Assembly: GCA_007922195.1 (NCBI GenBank)
Contig: ML682008.1
Location: forward strand, 8,960,877-9,024,876
Direction of reading: 5' to 3'
DNA from: Podocnemis expansa
Lineage: Eukaryota > Chordata > Testudines > Podocnemididae
DNA length: 64,000 nt
In this document: piece by piece, positions 49,967 through 63,230 of the stretch
Position numbering within the stretch: position 1 is the first letter of the stretch
How the letters are laid out: the number at the start of each line of letters is the position of its first letter
The notes under the pieces: model-generated
What the model was told of the DNA's origin: nothing
What the model saw: only the letters and a program-made list of their open reading frames with translations
The model's database searches: none
Translations under genes and position numbers: made by a program

Positions 49967-52448
49967 CCAGACTGCCAGAACAGAAGTTAGACCACCAGAC
50001 CAGAAGGAGGAGGTCAATGAGGCATTCTATGGACAACTAGCAGAAGTTTCTAGATCACAGGCCATGGTTGTCATGGAGGACTTCAATTACCCTGACATCT
50101 GCTGGGAGACCAATACAGCAGTGCATAGGCAATCCAGGAAGTTTTTGGAGAGTGTTGAGGACAACTTCCTGGTACAAATGCTGGAGGAACCAACTAGGGG
50201 CCTTGCACCTCTCAACCTGCTGCTCACAAACAGAGAAGAATTGATTAGGGAAGTAGAAGTGAATAGCAACCTGGGCAGCAGTGACCACAAGAAGATAGAG
50301 TTCAAGATGCTAATTAATGGAAAAAAGGAAAGAAGCAAAACGCAGACCCTGGACTTCAGAAAAGCAGATTTTGGCTCCTTCAGGGAAGGGCTGATCTGAA
50401 GGGTAAAGGCGTCCAAGAAAACTGGCTGTATTTTATAGAAACCCTGCTAAGGGCACAAGAGGATACCATTCCCATGAGCAGAAAGAACAGCAAATGTGGA
50501 AGGAGCCCATCATGGCTTAACAGAGAACTCTGCACTGAGCTAAAGCATAAAAAGGAAGCTTACAGGAAGTGGAAGCTTGGACAGATGACTATGGAGGCAT
50601 ATAAAGATATTGCTTGGGACTGCAGGGATAAAATCAGAAAGGCCAAAGGACAATTGGAGTTGCAGCTAACAAGCGATGTGAAGGATAACAGGAAGGGGTT
50701 CTACTATTATGTCAATAACAAGAAGAGGATCAGGGATGGTGTAGGTCCCTTACTGACTGGTGCAGGTATCCTCGTGATGGAGGGTGAGGAAAAAGCTGAA
50801 GTGCTCAATGCCTTTTTTACTTCAGTTTTCACAGGCAGGGCCAGCTCCCAGCACAATACACAGGGTATGGCAGATTGGAGAGAAGAAGAGAGGCCCTTTG
50901 TGATGGAAGGTCAGGTTAGGGACTGCTTAAAGAAGCTGGATGTGCACAAGTCCATGGGGCTGGGTGAACTGTAGCCGAGGGAGTTGGCCAATGAGACAGC
51001 AGTACTGCTGGCCATTATCTCTGAAAACTTGTGGTGAATGGGGGATGTGCCGGAGGACTGGAAAAAAGCAAATATAGTGCCTATCTTCAAGAAAGGGAAA
51101 AAGGAGAATCTAGGGAATTACAGACCTGTCAGCCTCACCTCAATCCTTCCAATACTCATGGAGCAGGTTCTCAAAGAATCCATCCTGAAACACTTGGAGG
51201 AAAATAGAGTGATCAGGAACAGTCGGCATGGATTCACCAAGACTAAATCATGCCTGATGAACCTCATTGCCTTTTATGATGAGATGAATGGATTTATGGA
51301 TGTGGGAAGAGCTGTTGATGTGATATACCTCAACTTTAGCAAGGCTTTTGATGCAATTTCCCACAGCATTCTCATTGGCAAGTTAAGGAAGTATGGATTG
51401 GATGTGTGGACTGTAAGGTGGATAGAGAACTGACTAGATCAATGTTTTCAGCAAGTAGGAATCAATGGCTCCATATCTAGTTGGCAACCAGTAACGAGTG
51501 GTGTGTGCCAGAGGTTGGTCCTGGGTCAGTTCTGTTCAACATTTTCATTAATGATATGCATGATGGGATAGATTGCACCCTCAGTAAGTTTGCAGATGAC
51601 ACCAAGCTGGGGGGAATGGTAGACATCCTGGAGGGCAGGGACAGGATTCAGGCGGACCTAGACAAATTGGAGCAGTGAGCCAACAGAAATCTCATGAGGT
51701 TCAACGAGGACAAGTGCAAAGTCCTGCACTTGGGATGGAAAAACCCCGTGCACTGCTACAAGCTGGGGAGTGATCAGCTAAGCAGCAGCACTGTAGAAAA
51801 TGACCAGGGGGTCATGGTGGATGGGAAGCTGAATATGAGTCAGCAGTGTGCTCTTGCTGCCAAAAAGGCTGCATCAGAAGAAGTGTTTCCAGGAGATCAA
51901 GGGATGTGATCATTCCCCTCTATTCGGCACTGGTGAGGCCACATCCAGAATACTGTGTCCAGTTTTGGGCTCCCCACTACAAAAAGGGTGTGGACAAATT
52001 AGAAAGAGTCCAGCGGAGGGCAACAAAAATGATCAAGGGGCTGGACCTATGAAGAAAGACTGAAAGAACTAGGTTTAGTTAGCTTGCAGAAGAGAAGAGT
52101 GAGGGGGGATTTGATAGCAACCTTCAACTACTTGAAGGGATGCTCCAAGGATAACGGAGCTCGGCTATTGTCTGTAGAAACAGAGGACAGAACAAGGAGC
52201 AATGGTTTCAAGTTGCAGCTGGGGAAGTTGAGGTTGGATATTAGGAAAAAACTTCCTTAGTAGGAAAGTGGTGAAGCATTGGAATGGGCTACCTAGGGAG
52301 GCAGTGGAATCTCCACCTTTGGAGATGTTTAAGGCCTGGCTGGACAAAACCCTGGCTGGAATAATTTAGTGGGATTGGTCCTGCTCTTTTGGCAGGGGGT
52401 TGGACTAGATGACCTCATGAGGGCCCTTCCCTCATGTGATTCTATGAA
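49967..52448 (+). mobile_element. CR1 LINE, 5'-truncated, about 2.4 kb
   Basis: The copy runs from the C-terminal part of the endonuclease through reverse transcriptase to a 3' end with GGGGTTGGACTAGATGACCT, CATGAGGGCCCTTCC and TGATTCTATGAA. It is truncated at the 5' side (no ORF1, no N-terminal endonuclease) and has frameshifts and stops, so it is dead. It is the longest LINE copy in the window. Confidence 0.92.
50064..52060 (+). pseudogene. CR1 ORF2 remnant: endonuclease C-terminus and reverse transcriptase
   Basis: 50064-50399 contains MEDFNYPDICWE and GSSDHKKIEF, whose SDH is the late endonuclease motif. After a frameshift, 50474-50974 and 51038-51433 share a frame broken by stops. They carry GNYRPVSLTSILPILMEQVL and VDVIYLNFSKAFDAISHSIL, which are the RT fingers and motif A region. 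A second frameshift leads to 51481-51678 with the catalytic FADDTKLGG, then 51694-51909 after one stop. A third frame from about 51880 reads [21 protein letters not shown], the conserved C-terminal segment. At least three frameshifts and several stops exclude activity. Confidence 0.93.
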
Positions 52449-52449
52449 A

Positions 52450-52495
52450 CATGCGAGGTCATCAAGTCCAGTCCCTATACTCATGGCAGGACCAT
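52450..52495 (-). mobile_element. Older CR1 tail, right remnant
   Basis: GCGAGGTCATCAAGTCCAGT and CCCTATACTCATGGCAGGAC continue the reverse-strand CR1 tail interrupted at 49966. Confidence 0.7.
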
Positions 52496-52501
52496 CTTAA
52501 G

Positions 52502-52920
52502 CAGGGCCATCCTTGGGGGGGGAGTGTTAAGAGGGGCGATCGCCCTCGGCCCCATGGTTCTGTGGGCCCCACACTGTCCTGCTTCAAGCAGAGCAGCGTG
52601 GTCCCGCCCTGCTGCTCCGCCTCCCCCCCAGTGCCCAGCCATTCCACATCATGGGGCTCGGACAAGCTAGCCAAAAGCAGAGGCCAGGTTTGTGCTTCTG
52701 GCCCTGCACTGCCTTTGGCTCTGTGTGAAAGCAGCAGGAAGGGGGTAGCAGACACCAGTGTGGGCCCCAGGCTGCCTCCCACCCTCCCCCGGCTGCTTTC
52801 GGCACAAAGTGCAGGGGGAGTCAGCAGTGCAGAATCCGAGCTCCACTTTTGGCTGGCTTGCCCTGGCCCCACAACAGAGAACAGAAGAAAATCAAAGCTT
52901 TAAAGAGAAACGCCAGCTTT
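52502..52920. repeat. GC-rich repeat fragment with hAT-like left end
   Basis: CAGGGCCATCCTTGGGG resembles hAT terminal sequences, and composition is GC-rich up to about 52870. No matching right end is visible, so this is a truncated or diverged copy. The frames across it (150 and 136 residues) lack homology. Confidence 0.45.
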
Positions 52921-52931
52921 AAGCATTCATA

Positions 52932-53437
52932 GGGTATGTCAACATTTAGAAGTTCTCTGTTAGTCTTGAAGTGCCACAAGACTCCTTGCTTTTTTATTTT
53001 TTACACTTAGAAGTTATTTCAAAATAAGCCTCCTTATTTCAAAATAACTTTTTCCTGTCCATGCATGTATGTTGCTATTTCAAATCAAGTGTTTCTTTAT
53101 TTAGAAATAACAAAGTGCTATTTGTAGACAATAAAACTTGCTTTTATTTTGAAATAGTGCTTAAGTCAAAATTAAAATGGAATAGGCTTATTTTGAAATA
53201 ATGGCCCTATTCTTTTGCCTGCTTTCCTAATTTCAAATTAGAGAGTCTAGTGAAGACTCTCAACTTCAAAATAATAACTCCTACTTTATTTTGGATTAGA
53301 GAGTCTTCCCTGGACTCCTAATTTGAAATAATAAGTTCAAAATAAGTGCTAATTTGAAATAATTACTTTGAATTAAAATCAAAGTAGTTATTTTGAAATA
53401 ACTATTTCAAATTAATTTTGTAAGTGTAGGCATAGAC
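52932..53437. mobile_element. Palindromic GGGTATG-clan element (TTTTGAAA type), ATA target duplication
   Basis: The left end GGGTATGTCAACATTTAG and (reverse-complemented) right end GTCTATGCCTACACTTAC are inverted repeats with flush ATA on both sides (52929-52931 and 53438-53440). The interior is made of TTATTTCAAAATAA/TTATTTTGAAATAA palindromes, the CpG-decayed form of TTTCGAAA. A 48-bp family A fragment has inserted at 52955. Confidence 0.75.
52955..53002. mobile_element. Family A fragment inserted into the palindromic element
   Basis: GTTAGTCTTGAAGTGCCACA and AGACTCCTTGC followed by a T-rich run. It is flanked by ACATTTAGAAGTT (52942-52954) and ACACTTAGAAGTT (53003-53015), a 12-of-13 duplication. 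Confidence 0.8.
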
Positions 53438-53589
53438 ATATACAGATCTGACTCCATCAATTTAGGCTTAAATAGGGACTACAGTTATTTTTTCCCATTG
53501 TGACAGGTAATTTTGCTTTCCTTTTTTCCTCACCTCCCTCTAATAGCCTATTCTTCACTTTTCAAATCTAAACAACTACATTGATTTCC

Positions 53590-53770
53590 TGTAACAGTCT
53601 AACCTGATTCTATGGCTTAAACTTCCCTGTATTTATTTTCCTGCCATTCATCTGTACCTCTCTGTCTTCAGGCATCTGACGAAATGGGATTTTCTCCCGT
53701 GAAAGCTCATGCAATAAATGAATTTGTGAGCCTTTAAGTGCCACTAGATTCCTTGCTTGTTTTGCCTCTT
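53590..53770. repeat. Foldback-family A, single (right) arm
   Basis: TAACCTGATTCTATGGCTTA, AACTTCCCTGTATTTATTTT, TCAGGCATCTGACGAAATGG, GATTTTCTCCCGTGAAAGCT and AGTGCCACTAGATTCCTTGC match the right arm of 29986-30350. Confidence 0.82.
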
Positions 53771-55496
53771 TTAGGGTTACCTTGATTAGAGCTAGCCTGG
53801 GTATTTGGTCCTTGAGCTGGACCAGTTTAAAGTGCAGGCACATCCTAAATGTGGTCTCATGGCTGACCTCCATATTGCTCAAGACAAACAAGCTTGGCTC
53901 ACACACAGCTGCATTTTATTGTCCGATACCGCCACTGCTTGTCACAAGACTTCAGGCGATCAAAAGAAGCAGTTTTATGAAGAAACCTGACTTGTAACAA
54001 GGGAAGATTGAAGGGCAACTGTTTACATTGCCAGAATGAAGAAAAGGTTCTTTGTGATTAGACTTTACATTTTTATAAATGTGAAAAAAAACTGCTAGAA
54101 AGTATTTATTAATATTAGGCAAGGTCAAATACTGTCCCCAAGAGTAGGTCACGGAGTTGATCTCAAAACCCCAGAGATTTTCACAGATCAGTTGGAGGCC
54201 ACGGCCCACTGTGCAGAGTTTACAGTCTTTAACAAGTATGTTGGCAATGTTAGTTTAAATTCAGTGATGACAAAATTACAGATTTTTACATTTATTATAT
54301 TCTCCTAATTAAAAACTGATATTTGGGGGCCTGTTCATTGAATACAAACGCTTGCGCCTGTAAAGAATGGAGGACGTAATAAATATTCATGTGATCAGCT
54401 GTGTAACGTATTGGAAAGGAAAGCTAGGTCAGGAAAGCTTACATGCTTGGTTTAGTTTCTGTTTCCATTTACATTAAAAAAATATGGCAAGAAGTTATTA
54501 TCTGACAGGGGACTTAATTGATACATCAGAGATTTGATTTTTTTTCTCTCTTCACCCTATCACTTCTGGCATTTACCTATTGTACATGGAAAAAATGAGA
54601 AAAATAGCCCAAGGACTTTTTAATACAATACAGTTTCAATTGTTAAAGGAAAAAAAGAGAAAGGCTATGAGAGAACATTTCATGTGTAGATCTGAGAAAA
54701 ATTACTTGTTGTTAACACCTGCTTGTAACGTTCAGTTGTTTTTAGTGGGCATGCTGAGAAATTGCTTGGAGCTCAGTATGGCTCTTGTGAATCTGACTCA
54801 GGAGAAATTATTTTTATTTATAAAGAAAGCAAAAATTCAAAAGAGAGAGGGAAAGCTAGCATTTTACTTATCTCCTAGGGTCTACTCTGGTCTTGGATAT
54901 GCACAGAGCTGAAGCAAGCATATGGATAATACCATGTAGTCAAGTATTGGGTTTTTTATTGCCCTTTCTAAACCAGTAGATTAAAAATATCTTCTAGCAG
55001 AGGTACAAAAGCTTGACTTTGGATTAGTTTTATCTTTATAACAGAGATATTAGTAAATATCTTTTAAAATGTAACTTTACAGGTGGTTGGGAAAAAAATC
55101 AGTTAAGTAAATCAGACCTTGCACACTTTTAAATCAGTATTATGTTAAAAATGTTTGTTCTATCACTTTGATTTCTAAATTCAGAATGCAAGACCTCTCT
55201 TGATTTTTCTTAAATTTCTTTGATGCTACTGTTAATGGCCTTCTGGCAATCATCAACTCTTGCAGTGCCAGGGCAGACATTGAGCCCTGGTATAGAAGTG
55301 GTCCTGGCTCAATTTATATGCTTAGCATAAATGCTTCAGGTAACCTTCAGTGATTTCACAAACTCTACAGACATTACAGAGATGTCACCCTTTCATTTCT
55401 TCAGAATCCTCCCAATTTTTACCTGTAAATTACTAATTTAAGTCTAAATCAATTAATTTTACAAAATGAAATATATGTGCATCCATGCATGTGTGC

Positions 55497-55560
55497 ACTC
55501 GTGCACACGCACACACACACAGAGTGAAAAGTGTGTGTGTGTGTGTGTGTGTCACACCAC
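55497..55560. repeat. Paired (CA)n and (TG)n microsatellites
   Basis: A CACGCACACACACACA run and a GTGTGTGTGTGTGTGTGTGT run are separated by about ten bases (AGAGTGAAAA), so the two can pair as a hairpin. Confidence 0.9.
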
Positions 55561-55653
55561 ACTCAAGTTTAAAATATACAACAAGTACCACCAAAGCCAC
55601 AAAGGCATTCTTCTCTATTGTCTCTCTGGCACATACAAAGAGACGGTCTAATA

Positions 55654-56065
55654 CAGGGTGGGCAAACTAGGGCTTGTGACCACTTGAACTTTTCAGCAGA
55701 CCCTTCAGGTCAACCAGTGGTCCACAGAAAGATTGCAGAACAAGCTGTTCAGCAGAGTGGCAGCTGTTCCCCTTCCCAGGCTTACCCCTTTCTCCCTCCC
55801 ATCCCCAACATGTAGACCCAGCAGTGTCCTCGCCATAGCACAGTGACCGCTGTCCCCTTCCACCCCTAGCCCTTCCCTCCACTCCTCTCCCATCACATGG
55901 GCCCAGTGATGCCCTGACTGGAGGTGATCCCAGCCCCAAGGAGTACCATGTGGTGGCCACTCCCTCCACCATAGCTCCACCACTTCCCTTCTGCCCTTCT
56001 CTATGGCCTCCCATACAATATCAAATTCAGATGTGGCCCTCAGACCTAAAAGTTTGCCCACCTTG
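55654..56065. mobile_element. hAT-type element, 412 bp
   Basis: The ends CAGGGTGGGCAAACTAGGG and (reverse-complemented) CAAGGTGGGCAAACTTTTAG are inverted repeats, flanked by GTCTAATA and GACTAACA (6 of 8). The reverse-strand frames of 115-118 residues are incidental. Confidence 0.85.
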
Positions 56066-56359
56066 GACTAACAGGATTCAAGCAGTGGAAATTTTGAACG
56101 GGGTTGTGGTGCTTCTGGACAAGGCCACTCAAAGGAGGGGCCATGAGGTCCATTTGGCCTGGGCCTCAAGTACAAAGGGAGCCTCAAAATTTAGACATTT
56201 GTTAATTTTTTTGTTAACTTATATGCCTTATTTTGTTTTCATGTGTCATCATCTTTATTTTTATTATGGCTAGGGGCCTCAAAGGCTGGAAGTTGCTGGG
56301 GACCTCTCTGGACCTGTGAGAGGCCTGCCTCTCAATTCACTGGACAAGCCACAGGCTGT

Positions 56360-56671
56360 GGGTATATATACAATGGAGGCTTAAGTTGATTTAAGCAACT
56401 CTTTGGCCACATTTGGAGTTCATTAAGTCAACTGAGGTACTTGCTTAAGTCAGCTTAATAACTCTCACCCTTAAAGTCAACTTTAACAGTTAAGTCAACT
56501 TTATTAAGTCAACTTAACAAAATGTGGCCACTAAAGTCAACTTAATAAAGTTGTCTTAAGGTGGAAGAGCCATTTAAGTTGACTTTATAAAGTTGACTTA
56601 AGCCAGGGGACCCATTTAAAGTCGATTTTTATTAAGTCGACTTACTTGCGCCCTGTAGTGTAGACATAGCC
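56360..56671. mobile_element. Palindromic GGGTATG-clan element (AAGTCGACTT type), TGT target duplication
   Basis: The left end GGGTATATATACAATGG and (reverse-complemented) right end GGCTATGTCTACACTAC are inverted repeats with flush TGT on both sides (56357-56359 and 56672-56674). The interior is an array of AAGTCAACTT/AAGTTGACTT, with the CpG form kept only near the right end (AAAGTCGATT, AAGTCGACTT). It is homologous to 19923-20210. Confidence 0.78.
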
Positions 56672-56742
56672 TGTGTGTTTCACTCAAACAATGCCACATG
56701 GACCCTGCTGGACTGCATCAGCATGTGCTCGGCGCCTAGAAC

Positions 56743-56878
56743 CAAAGGCACTTTTAATGACTTAACAAATTTATTTATCACATGAGCTTGTGTGGGAGAA
56801 TACATCTGATAAAGTGAGATTTTCTCCTATGAAAGGTTATGTGATACAAGTGCCATAGAATTCCTTGTTTGTCTAGAT
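56743..56878. repeat. Foldback-family A, short two-armed copy
   Basis: GGCACTTTTAATGACTTAAC and ATTTATTTATCACATGAGCT on the left, GATTTTCTCCTATGAAAGGT and CAAGTGCCATAGAATTCCTT on the right. Confidence 0.75.
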
Positions 56879-57849
56879 ACCTAGAGTGTTCCAGCAAGGT
56901 CCACAGGGGCAGCTGGAGCACAATGATGAATCAGTGATGAATCCAACCTTAAAAATCCTGCTGAAAATAGCCATAGCTTGCTGCTTATCAGACCCTCACT
57001 GTTTGGCTTGCAGAGGAGAGAAGCTAGAGGGGTAGGAGAAGGCAGTGATGAAGGAAGACAAAGGGTACCAGATAGAAGGGAGAAAAGAGGAGGGGGATTA
57101 CTGCAAGAAAGAGGTAAGGCCTTTGGACTGGCCAAGTTAATTGAAGGCACAAGAGGATAGGAGGGCTGTTCCTCTCCTTCGCCTGGTTTGGAGGTGGAGA
57201 TCAGGGGCACAAAGATGGGGTATGGGCACTCTGTGGGTTCCCAGGAGTCAAATCGTCAAGCAGGCACCCATTATTAGAAAAAGGGCAGCAGAATCTTCAG
57301 GTACCATGTGAATACATTTGCCACCATCCACTTCTGTAAGATCACAATGCTCCAGTGTACACTTCCCAATCCACTTTTCCCTCTAGGCTTATGGCTTCCC
57401 TTACTGGGTGGATAATTTGTGTTTGATAGGGAAATAAGTAGGATTTTTCTTCACTAACATCAATCAGCATGGTAAATTGCATGTGAATGGATTTTTATGC
57501 CAAGGGTGGTGAATTTCCAAAGCAATTGTATAAAGCAATATACTTGCTATTTAATATTTACTCAGAATCCTTTGGACCGACCCTCTATAACAGACATTAA
57601 ATAGAACATTAAAGTGTAAATACATTAAAAATTGTAGGTTGCACTAAGAATGCAGTCGTTAATTATAGTTTGTCTTGTTCACTGAACTAATTCCTTTCTC
57701 TAATAGTTCACTTAATTATAGTATGTGACTTTATTTTTAAAGGGAGATTTGTTTTATAGGAACCTCATTATTGGCATGGCACCACATCTAAAGTACCAGC
57801 TGTTTATTCTTTGTTTTATTCTCTGCCTGTTTGGTTACATAACTGCAAG

Positions 57850-57882
57850 TCGGAACTAAGTGTGGCTAATGTAGACATAGCC
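57850..57882. repeat. Solitary terminus of the GGCTATG clan
   Basis: AAGTGTGGCTAATGTAGACA-TAGCC reads as a clan right end. No partner end or palindromic interior was recognised upstream. Confidence 0.5.
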
Positions 57883-57899
57883 TAAAACACACTCTTTCC

Positions 57900-59760
57900 T
57901 CTGGGAATGAGTATGTCAAACCAGTGCCCCTGCATAACCTTATGGGACTCTGCTATTGATAGTATTGTCTCTCGGCTAGCAATGGCAACCACAGGAGTTT
58001 TAGCAAGGGTCTCCTAGCCAAGTTCCATTGAGTACTTTCTTCTTATTTAAAGTCCCCACTGTTTCAAATGGCATAATTTCGCTTTCTGATGTAAACCATT
58101 ACGTGCTACTGCTCTGGTACTGTAATTCAATACAGCTGTTGCATTCCAGGTCCAAAGTGGCCACATTTCAAACTTACGGGTTAATTGATTATTGTAAATG
58201 CAGTGTGTAGTTTATGAAGTGCTTTGATGCAAAAGATACTTTAGAAATATAAATCATTTCATTGTCATCCTGCTGTTTTATTCATTTTGGGAATCCGGTC
58301 TTCCAGGAATGTGCACACATGAAAGCTATGCCACAATGGCAGAACTTTTTTTTTTACAAAATGTGATTACATGTAACTTATTATATTTTTAATGTAAAGG
58401 AAGATTTCAAACAAGGTGACACCCTCTGGTTATGTATTCTCAAGCAATGGTGCACTCTGCAAGTACCCTAACTGTGTCAGCATTACTAAAGCTATAGTTA
58501 AATTTGTATTCTTGATTGAATCATTATGTTAAAGAACCATGCAATTTAATGGTGGATTGCATTTCAGTGTAGACACTTGTATCTTCAGCTCAGAAAATTA
58601 AGGATTTGCTCCATTTCTGAAAGGGCTCTGTGGCATAAATAGTGGTTTGCATTGGGCGGTTGAGAATTGTGATTTCATAAGCTATGTGCTGTCTGTGTTT
58701 GTACAATCACCTCAGTGGGTGCAAAGGAAATTTTAACTTTGTTTTGTGAACACAGCATTCTTTGCATATCGTCTGCTCATGATTCATTTTGTACTACCAC
58801 TAAATGCTAGATTACTTGTAAAAACGTTTGTAAATGTGTCTTTTTCATTGTACAGTTCTCTTTAGTTTCTAGAATAAAAATATAGACTTTCTAAAAGAAA
58901 ATAGCAAGAATGCAATTGCTCTCCTGTCCCAGTCTTTTTACATTACAGAACTAACATAAAAATAATGGGCCAGCTCCTTAGCTGATATGAATAAAAAGAG
59001 CTTCATTCAATCTAATCCTGTTCTTTAAAATGCAATTTAAGTCCAATAATAAGTAGGCCATCTGAATTTTAGGTATCATCTTTAGTTAAATATGGGTTTA
59101 AAAAAAAACAAGGTACATAATGAACAGTAAGGTCTGGGATATGATTTGTTTCCAGGTTCAAAATCTTTTTTATTTTCCAAGTGTCTTTTTCAGGAGTTCT
59201 ATGGATTTAAGTGAAAGTAGATAATTTCTCTGAAAGACTAGATAATTATATTGCTCATATACACCACTAATAACCTCTTCCATACAAGTTGCTCCATTCA
59301 GATTTAATGCTAAACTTTAGTCCACACTATTGACAATGGCAGGAATTCAATGGTCTTGTTTGATGTTTTGGAGACTAGGGCAGCCATTCAAGATTGGCCC
59401 TGGGACTCAAGCTGCTCCTTTATTGCTTTGGTGCTGGCTGATGTTCCATGGCCAGCAGGAGGCCTTTTATTAACTGGGTTATAGTCAGCATTGAAAATAT
59501 TTGAACCCTCTGATCGGTTGGTGGTGCAATACAATCGCAATTGACTCAGATAACACTGTGAATTGTGACTGGCCATCAAAGGACTTTAAAAAAAAAAATC
59601 AAGAGGAGATTTCATATCTAACCGTAGATTTAAAATTTGGTTTCTGGAAAAGAAATCAGAGCATTTTCCAGCCAGTTTAATCCTAAAACTAGACCCCATT
59701 AATAATAAACTACTTGATTCTCCAGAGTAACTATTGGCTGTGTTATTCTTTCATGGTAGA
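57900..59760. other. Repeat-poor intronic stretch
   Basis: I recognise no interspersed repeat, microsatellite or coding frame here. In a repeat-dense window this could mark constrained non-coding sequence, but that is only a guess without a comparison. Confidence 0.3.
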
Positions 59761-59766
59761 AAAATG

Positions 59767-59965
59767 AGCCAGTGGTTAGGCCACTCACTTGGGAAGCTGT
59801 AGACTCAAGTCATTTGTCCACCACAGACTTCCTGTACAAGCTTAGGCAAGTCACTTAGCCTCTCTACTTCTGTTCCATACGTGTAAAATGGAGCTAACAG
59901 TACTTCCCTAGGTTACAGGGATGGCCCTGAGGATAAGGAGTGCAAGCTGCTGAGATACAAGATAG
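59767..59965 (+). repeat. MIR/CORE-SINE
   Basis: AGTGGTTAGGCCACTCACTT (tRNA-related head), then GGCAAGTCACTTAGCCTCTC and GTGTAAAATGGAGCTAACAG (core and tail) follow the MIR order. Confidence 0.8.
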
Positions 59966-61515
59966 TATGGGTCATATAAATAGATAGCTCCTTAGCTCAA
60001 GGCACATAGACACCACATAGAAATCCAGCTGTCCAACGATATAGAGTGCTTGTTGCCAGCCATTACTCGCCATTGACATGAATAACATGACACCACTAAG
60101 TAGCTCTTTATCATACTACTTCAGGTACAGCTCTGGAATTGAGAGAAAGGGAACACTGTGGGTTGTACCCCTCTCAAGGAGTCTTCTGCATGTCAGAAAA
60201 GATAGGTGGGATTTGGAACTGCCCAGGGCACCTGATTTCTAGAGGAAACAAATTACTCCCCTACACAATACCAACTATATAACAATGAGAGTGGGTTGTG
60301 CTGTTGTTGTGCCATGCCCATCACTCATGATTTGCATGTTCCAAGTTTTGGTTGGCCTCCTCAGCAGGCTTGGAAGTACCATCCACCCTTGATAATGCTG
60401 AATGGTAAGCAAGAACCACATGGGCAGGTGCAGGAAGCTCAAAGAGCAACAACATATCATTCGGGGGGGCTTGAAAAGGGGCCCTTTCCAACAACTACCT
60501 CTACTGAAGAAGGAAGAAGGTGGTGAGATCTAGGAATTCTGTGCTAAGGGGGCTAAGAGCTAGGTGTTGGCTGGCTGGCAAGCATCGTATAGTATAGTGA
60601 TGGGAATCGGTTAGCTAACTAAGTGACATTGGGATGTGTGTGTGTACATAATGGCAAGGGAGATTTGGTGAGGTGGTCTGAGGGACAAGAGAAAGGAGTA
60701 ACTGTAGACAAGAGACCTAGTTAATAAGCAAAGTGATCTGAAATAAGGCAGAGAGAGATTGTATGGCAGGAAAAGATGAGAGAAGAAAAAGTGGGAACAC
60801 TGGGCAGCAGGAAAAAGACAGGGCAAGAAAATGTTGGGAGGAGAATGAGATGGAACACAGAAAAAACGAGAGACTGATGGGGAAGGCAGCAAAAAGAGAA
60901 GCAAGTTAAGCCGAAAATGTTAGAAGACTATCTACACATATGTAAAATGCACATAGTGCATGTGTGTGTATGTGTACACAGTGGTTACACTGTAGCAGTA
61001 AATTCAGCCTTGCATATATCCAATTAGGAATATGCAAACTGCAATAAATCCCTGGTACGTTTGTATTTTTTCTTTCTACTACACTTGAGATGAGGTAAGA
61101 ATAGTTTTTCGAAGACATCAGTTCAAATTATTGTCCATATTATTTTCTCATACAAAGGAAATAATGCCTGTACTGTATATTTGTAATAAAATCAAAAAAT
61201 AAACACTATTCTGTGCAATAAGCATTCTGTGGCAAGGTATAACTACTACTTATTGTGAAGAATTTAAACCTTTCACTGTCACTTTCTCCTACTATTCCCC
61301 ATGTCTGTTGGTTCTGCCTGTTTACAGCATTTTATCATCTATCAATTTTATAAGCAATCTGAGGCAGGACTGTCTTAGTACTTGCTATCTGTAGTGCATC
61401 TTGCACAAGGGAATAGTGAACCTCAGTGGGGCCTATGGATGCAATAGCGATAGAACGAACTGGTTCTGTGCACCTTTTTTTTTTTTAAGTTTACCTAGAA
61501 AAAGCTTGAAAATGA

Positions 61516-61779
<264 letters not shown>

Positions 61780-63007
61780 TAATTGAGCCTTAAAGCCCAG
61801 GAAGAAAGTTATAAGTAACCTCCAATTAATTTGAAAGAATTTGTGGTGAAGCTTGCATATGCAATATGTAAATGTTACAGCTGCAACCCTAGAACTAGCT
61901 AGATTATTAGTTAAATTCTTGAGAAGGGTCTAGTTGTAGAGGTATGTTTTAAAGAATCTAAAAAAAAAAAAAAACCTGATCACAGGGAGTATTGCACTGT
62001 TTTTGCTAGGGCCTAGTAGAAGAACTGCCTTCTGACAGGGTTGTAAAATGCTCCTTCAAGGCCTGATTTTTGCGCTCACTCCTTTTTATATTATTGAGCT
62101 CCACTGACTTCAACTGAGTTACTCTTTATTTCCACAAGTGTAAGAACAAAATCAAGTCTTTAGTCAGTTGGAACTAAGTGACTCACAACCTGTCATCTTG
62201 TGTATTCATTTATACCTGTAGTGAGTGACTACAAAATGGATGTAAAACACCACCACTGGATTGAAGGGAGAAAGTTGATTTGATACTGTTTTCCACAGAT
62301 ATAAGCAACTATGCAAGGCAGGGCAGAACCAGGCTCCAAAGGGTTCAGTTTGTCAAATGACAATGAAGTAACAGACTTTTATCAGTGGAGTTCCTTTGAT
62401 GTGAGCTTTATGTAATTTAAGTTCAAAGAGCTGCAATGCTATTATGTGAATTCCATTGTGTTAATAAAACTATGACTCTAAGTCCCAGAAGCAGCACAGT
62501 GGTATGAATAGGAATGTCAAACACAGAAGCCAGTGAGGTAATTTACTGTTCTGAGTGCTATTTAGGTTACCTTCAGCTCTGTTGATGCCATCAGCTTAAC
62601 TCTCACTGAGCTTAATGCTGTTCTGCTAGTTTACAGAGGAAATTGGCAGACACTGGCCATGGATATAATGCTGCCCCTACTTGCATAAATGACCCCAATG
62701 TGAAGAAAAATCTAAATGTACAGAAGGAGCATGGCTCTGCGCCTCTTATCAGATGTTCCTTAAGCATTCTGCTCTTCAAAATAGCAATTAGATACATATG
62801 TCTGTTTCAAATTTGTTTAGACTCTTACAGAAAGAGTTTTAAATGTAGTGGCATACAGGCATGTATTATAAGGCTGCTTCGTACAGGCATTTAGCTAACA
62901 AAATGTATACTAATGAATAGGTCTATCCATTCTAAGACTGGTTAATTTACATAGAAAAGAAAGCAGAAGCTCATCTGAAATGTTAAGTGCTGCAACATGG
63001 GCAGACT

Positions 63008-63230
63008 TTGGAGCTGGTGGTGAGAAGGGGTTGGTCTAGAGGTTACAGCACAGGTATCATGAGGGTCGAATTCTATTCCTGGTTCTCCTGCTGACTCAGT
63101 GACACTGGGCACCATACTTAACCTCGGATGTCAGTTTCCCCATTTAGAAAGAGATGATAATAGTATTTAATAGCTTTGTACAGTGCACTGAGGTGAAAAG
63201 CACTATATAAATGCAAAGCAGCAGCATTAA
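63008..63230 (+). repeat. MIR/CORE-SINE
   Basis: GGTTACAGCACAGGTATCAT, a GGTCGAATTCTATTCCTGG box-B-like segment, CAGTTTCCCCATTTAGAAAG, AAGCACTATATAAATGCAAA. The order is that of MIR with its tRNA-like promoter head. Confidence 0.78.

Noticed and set aside
54580..54912. 110-residue frame starting MYMEKMRKIAQG
   Set aside because: It is AT-rich intron without recognised homology, splice signals or repeats. The length is within chance for this composition.
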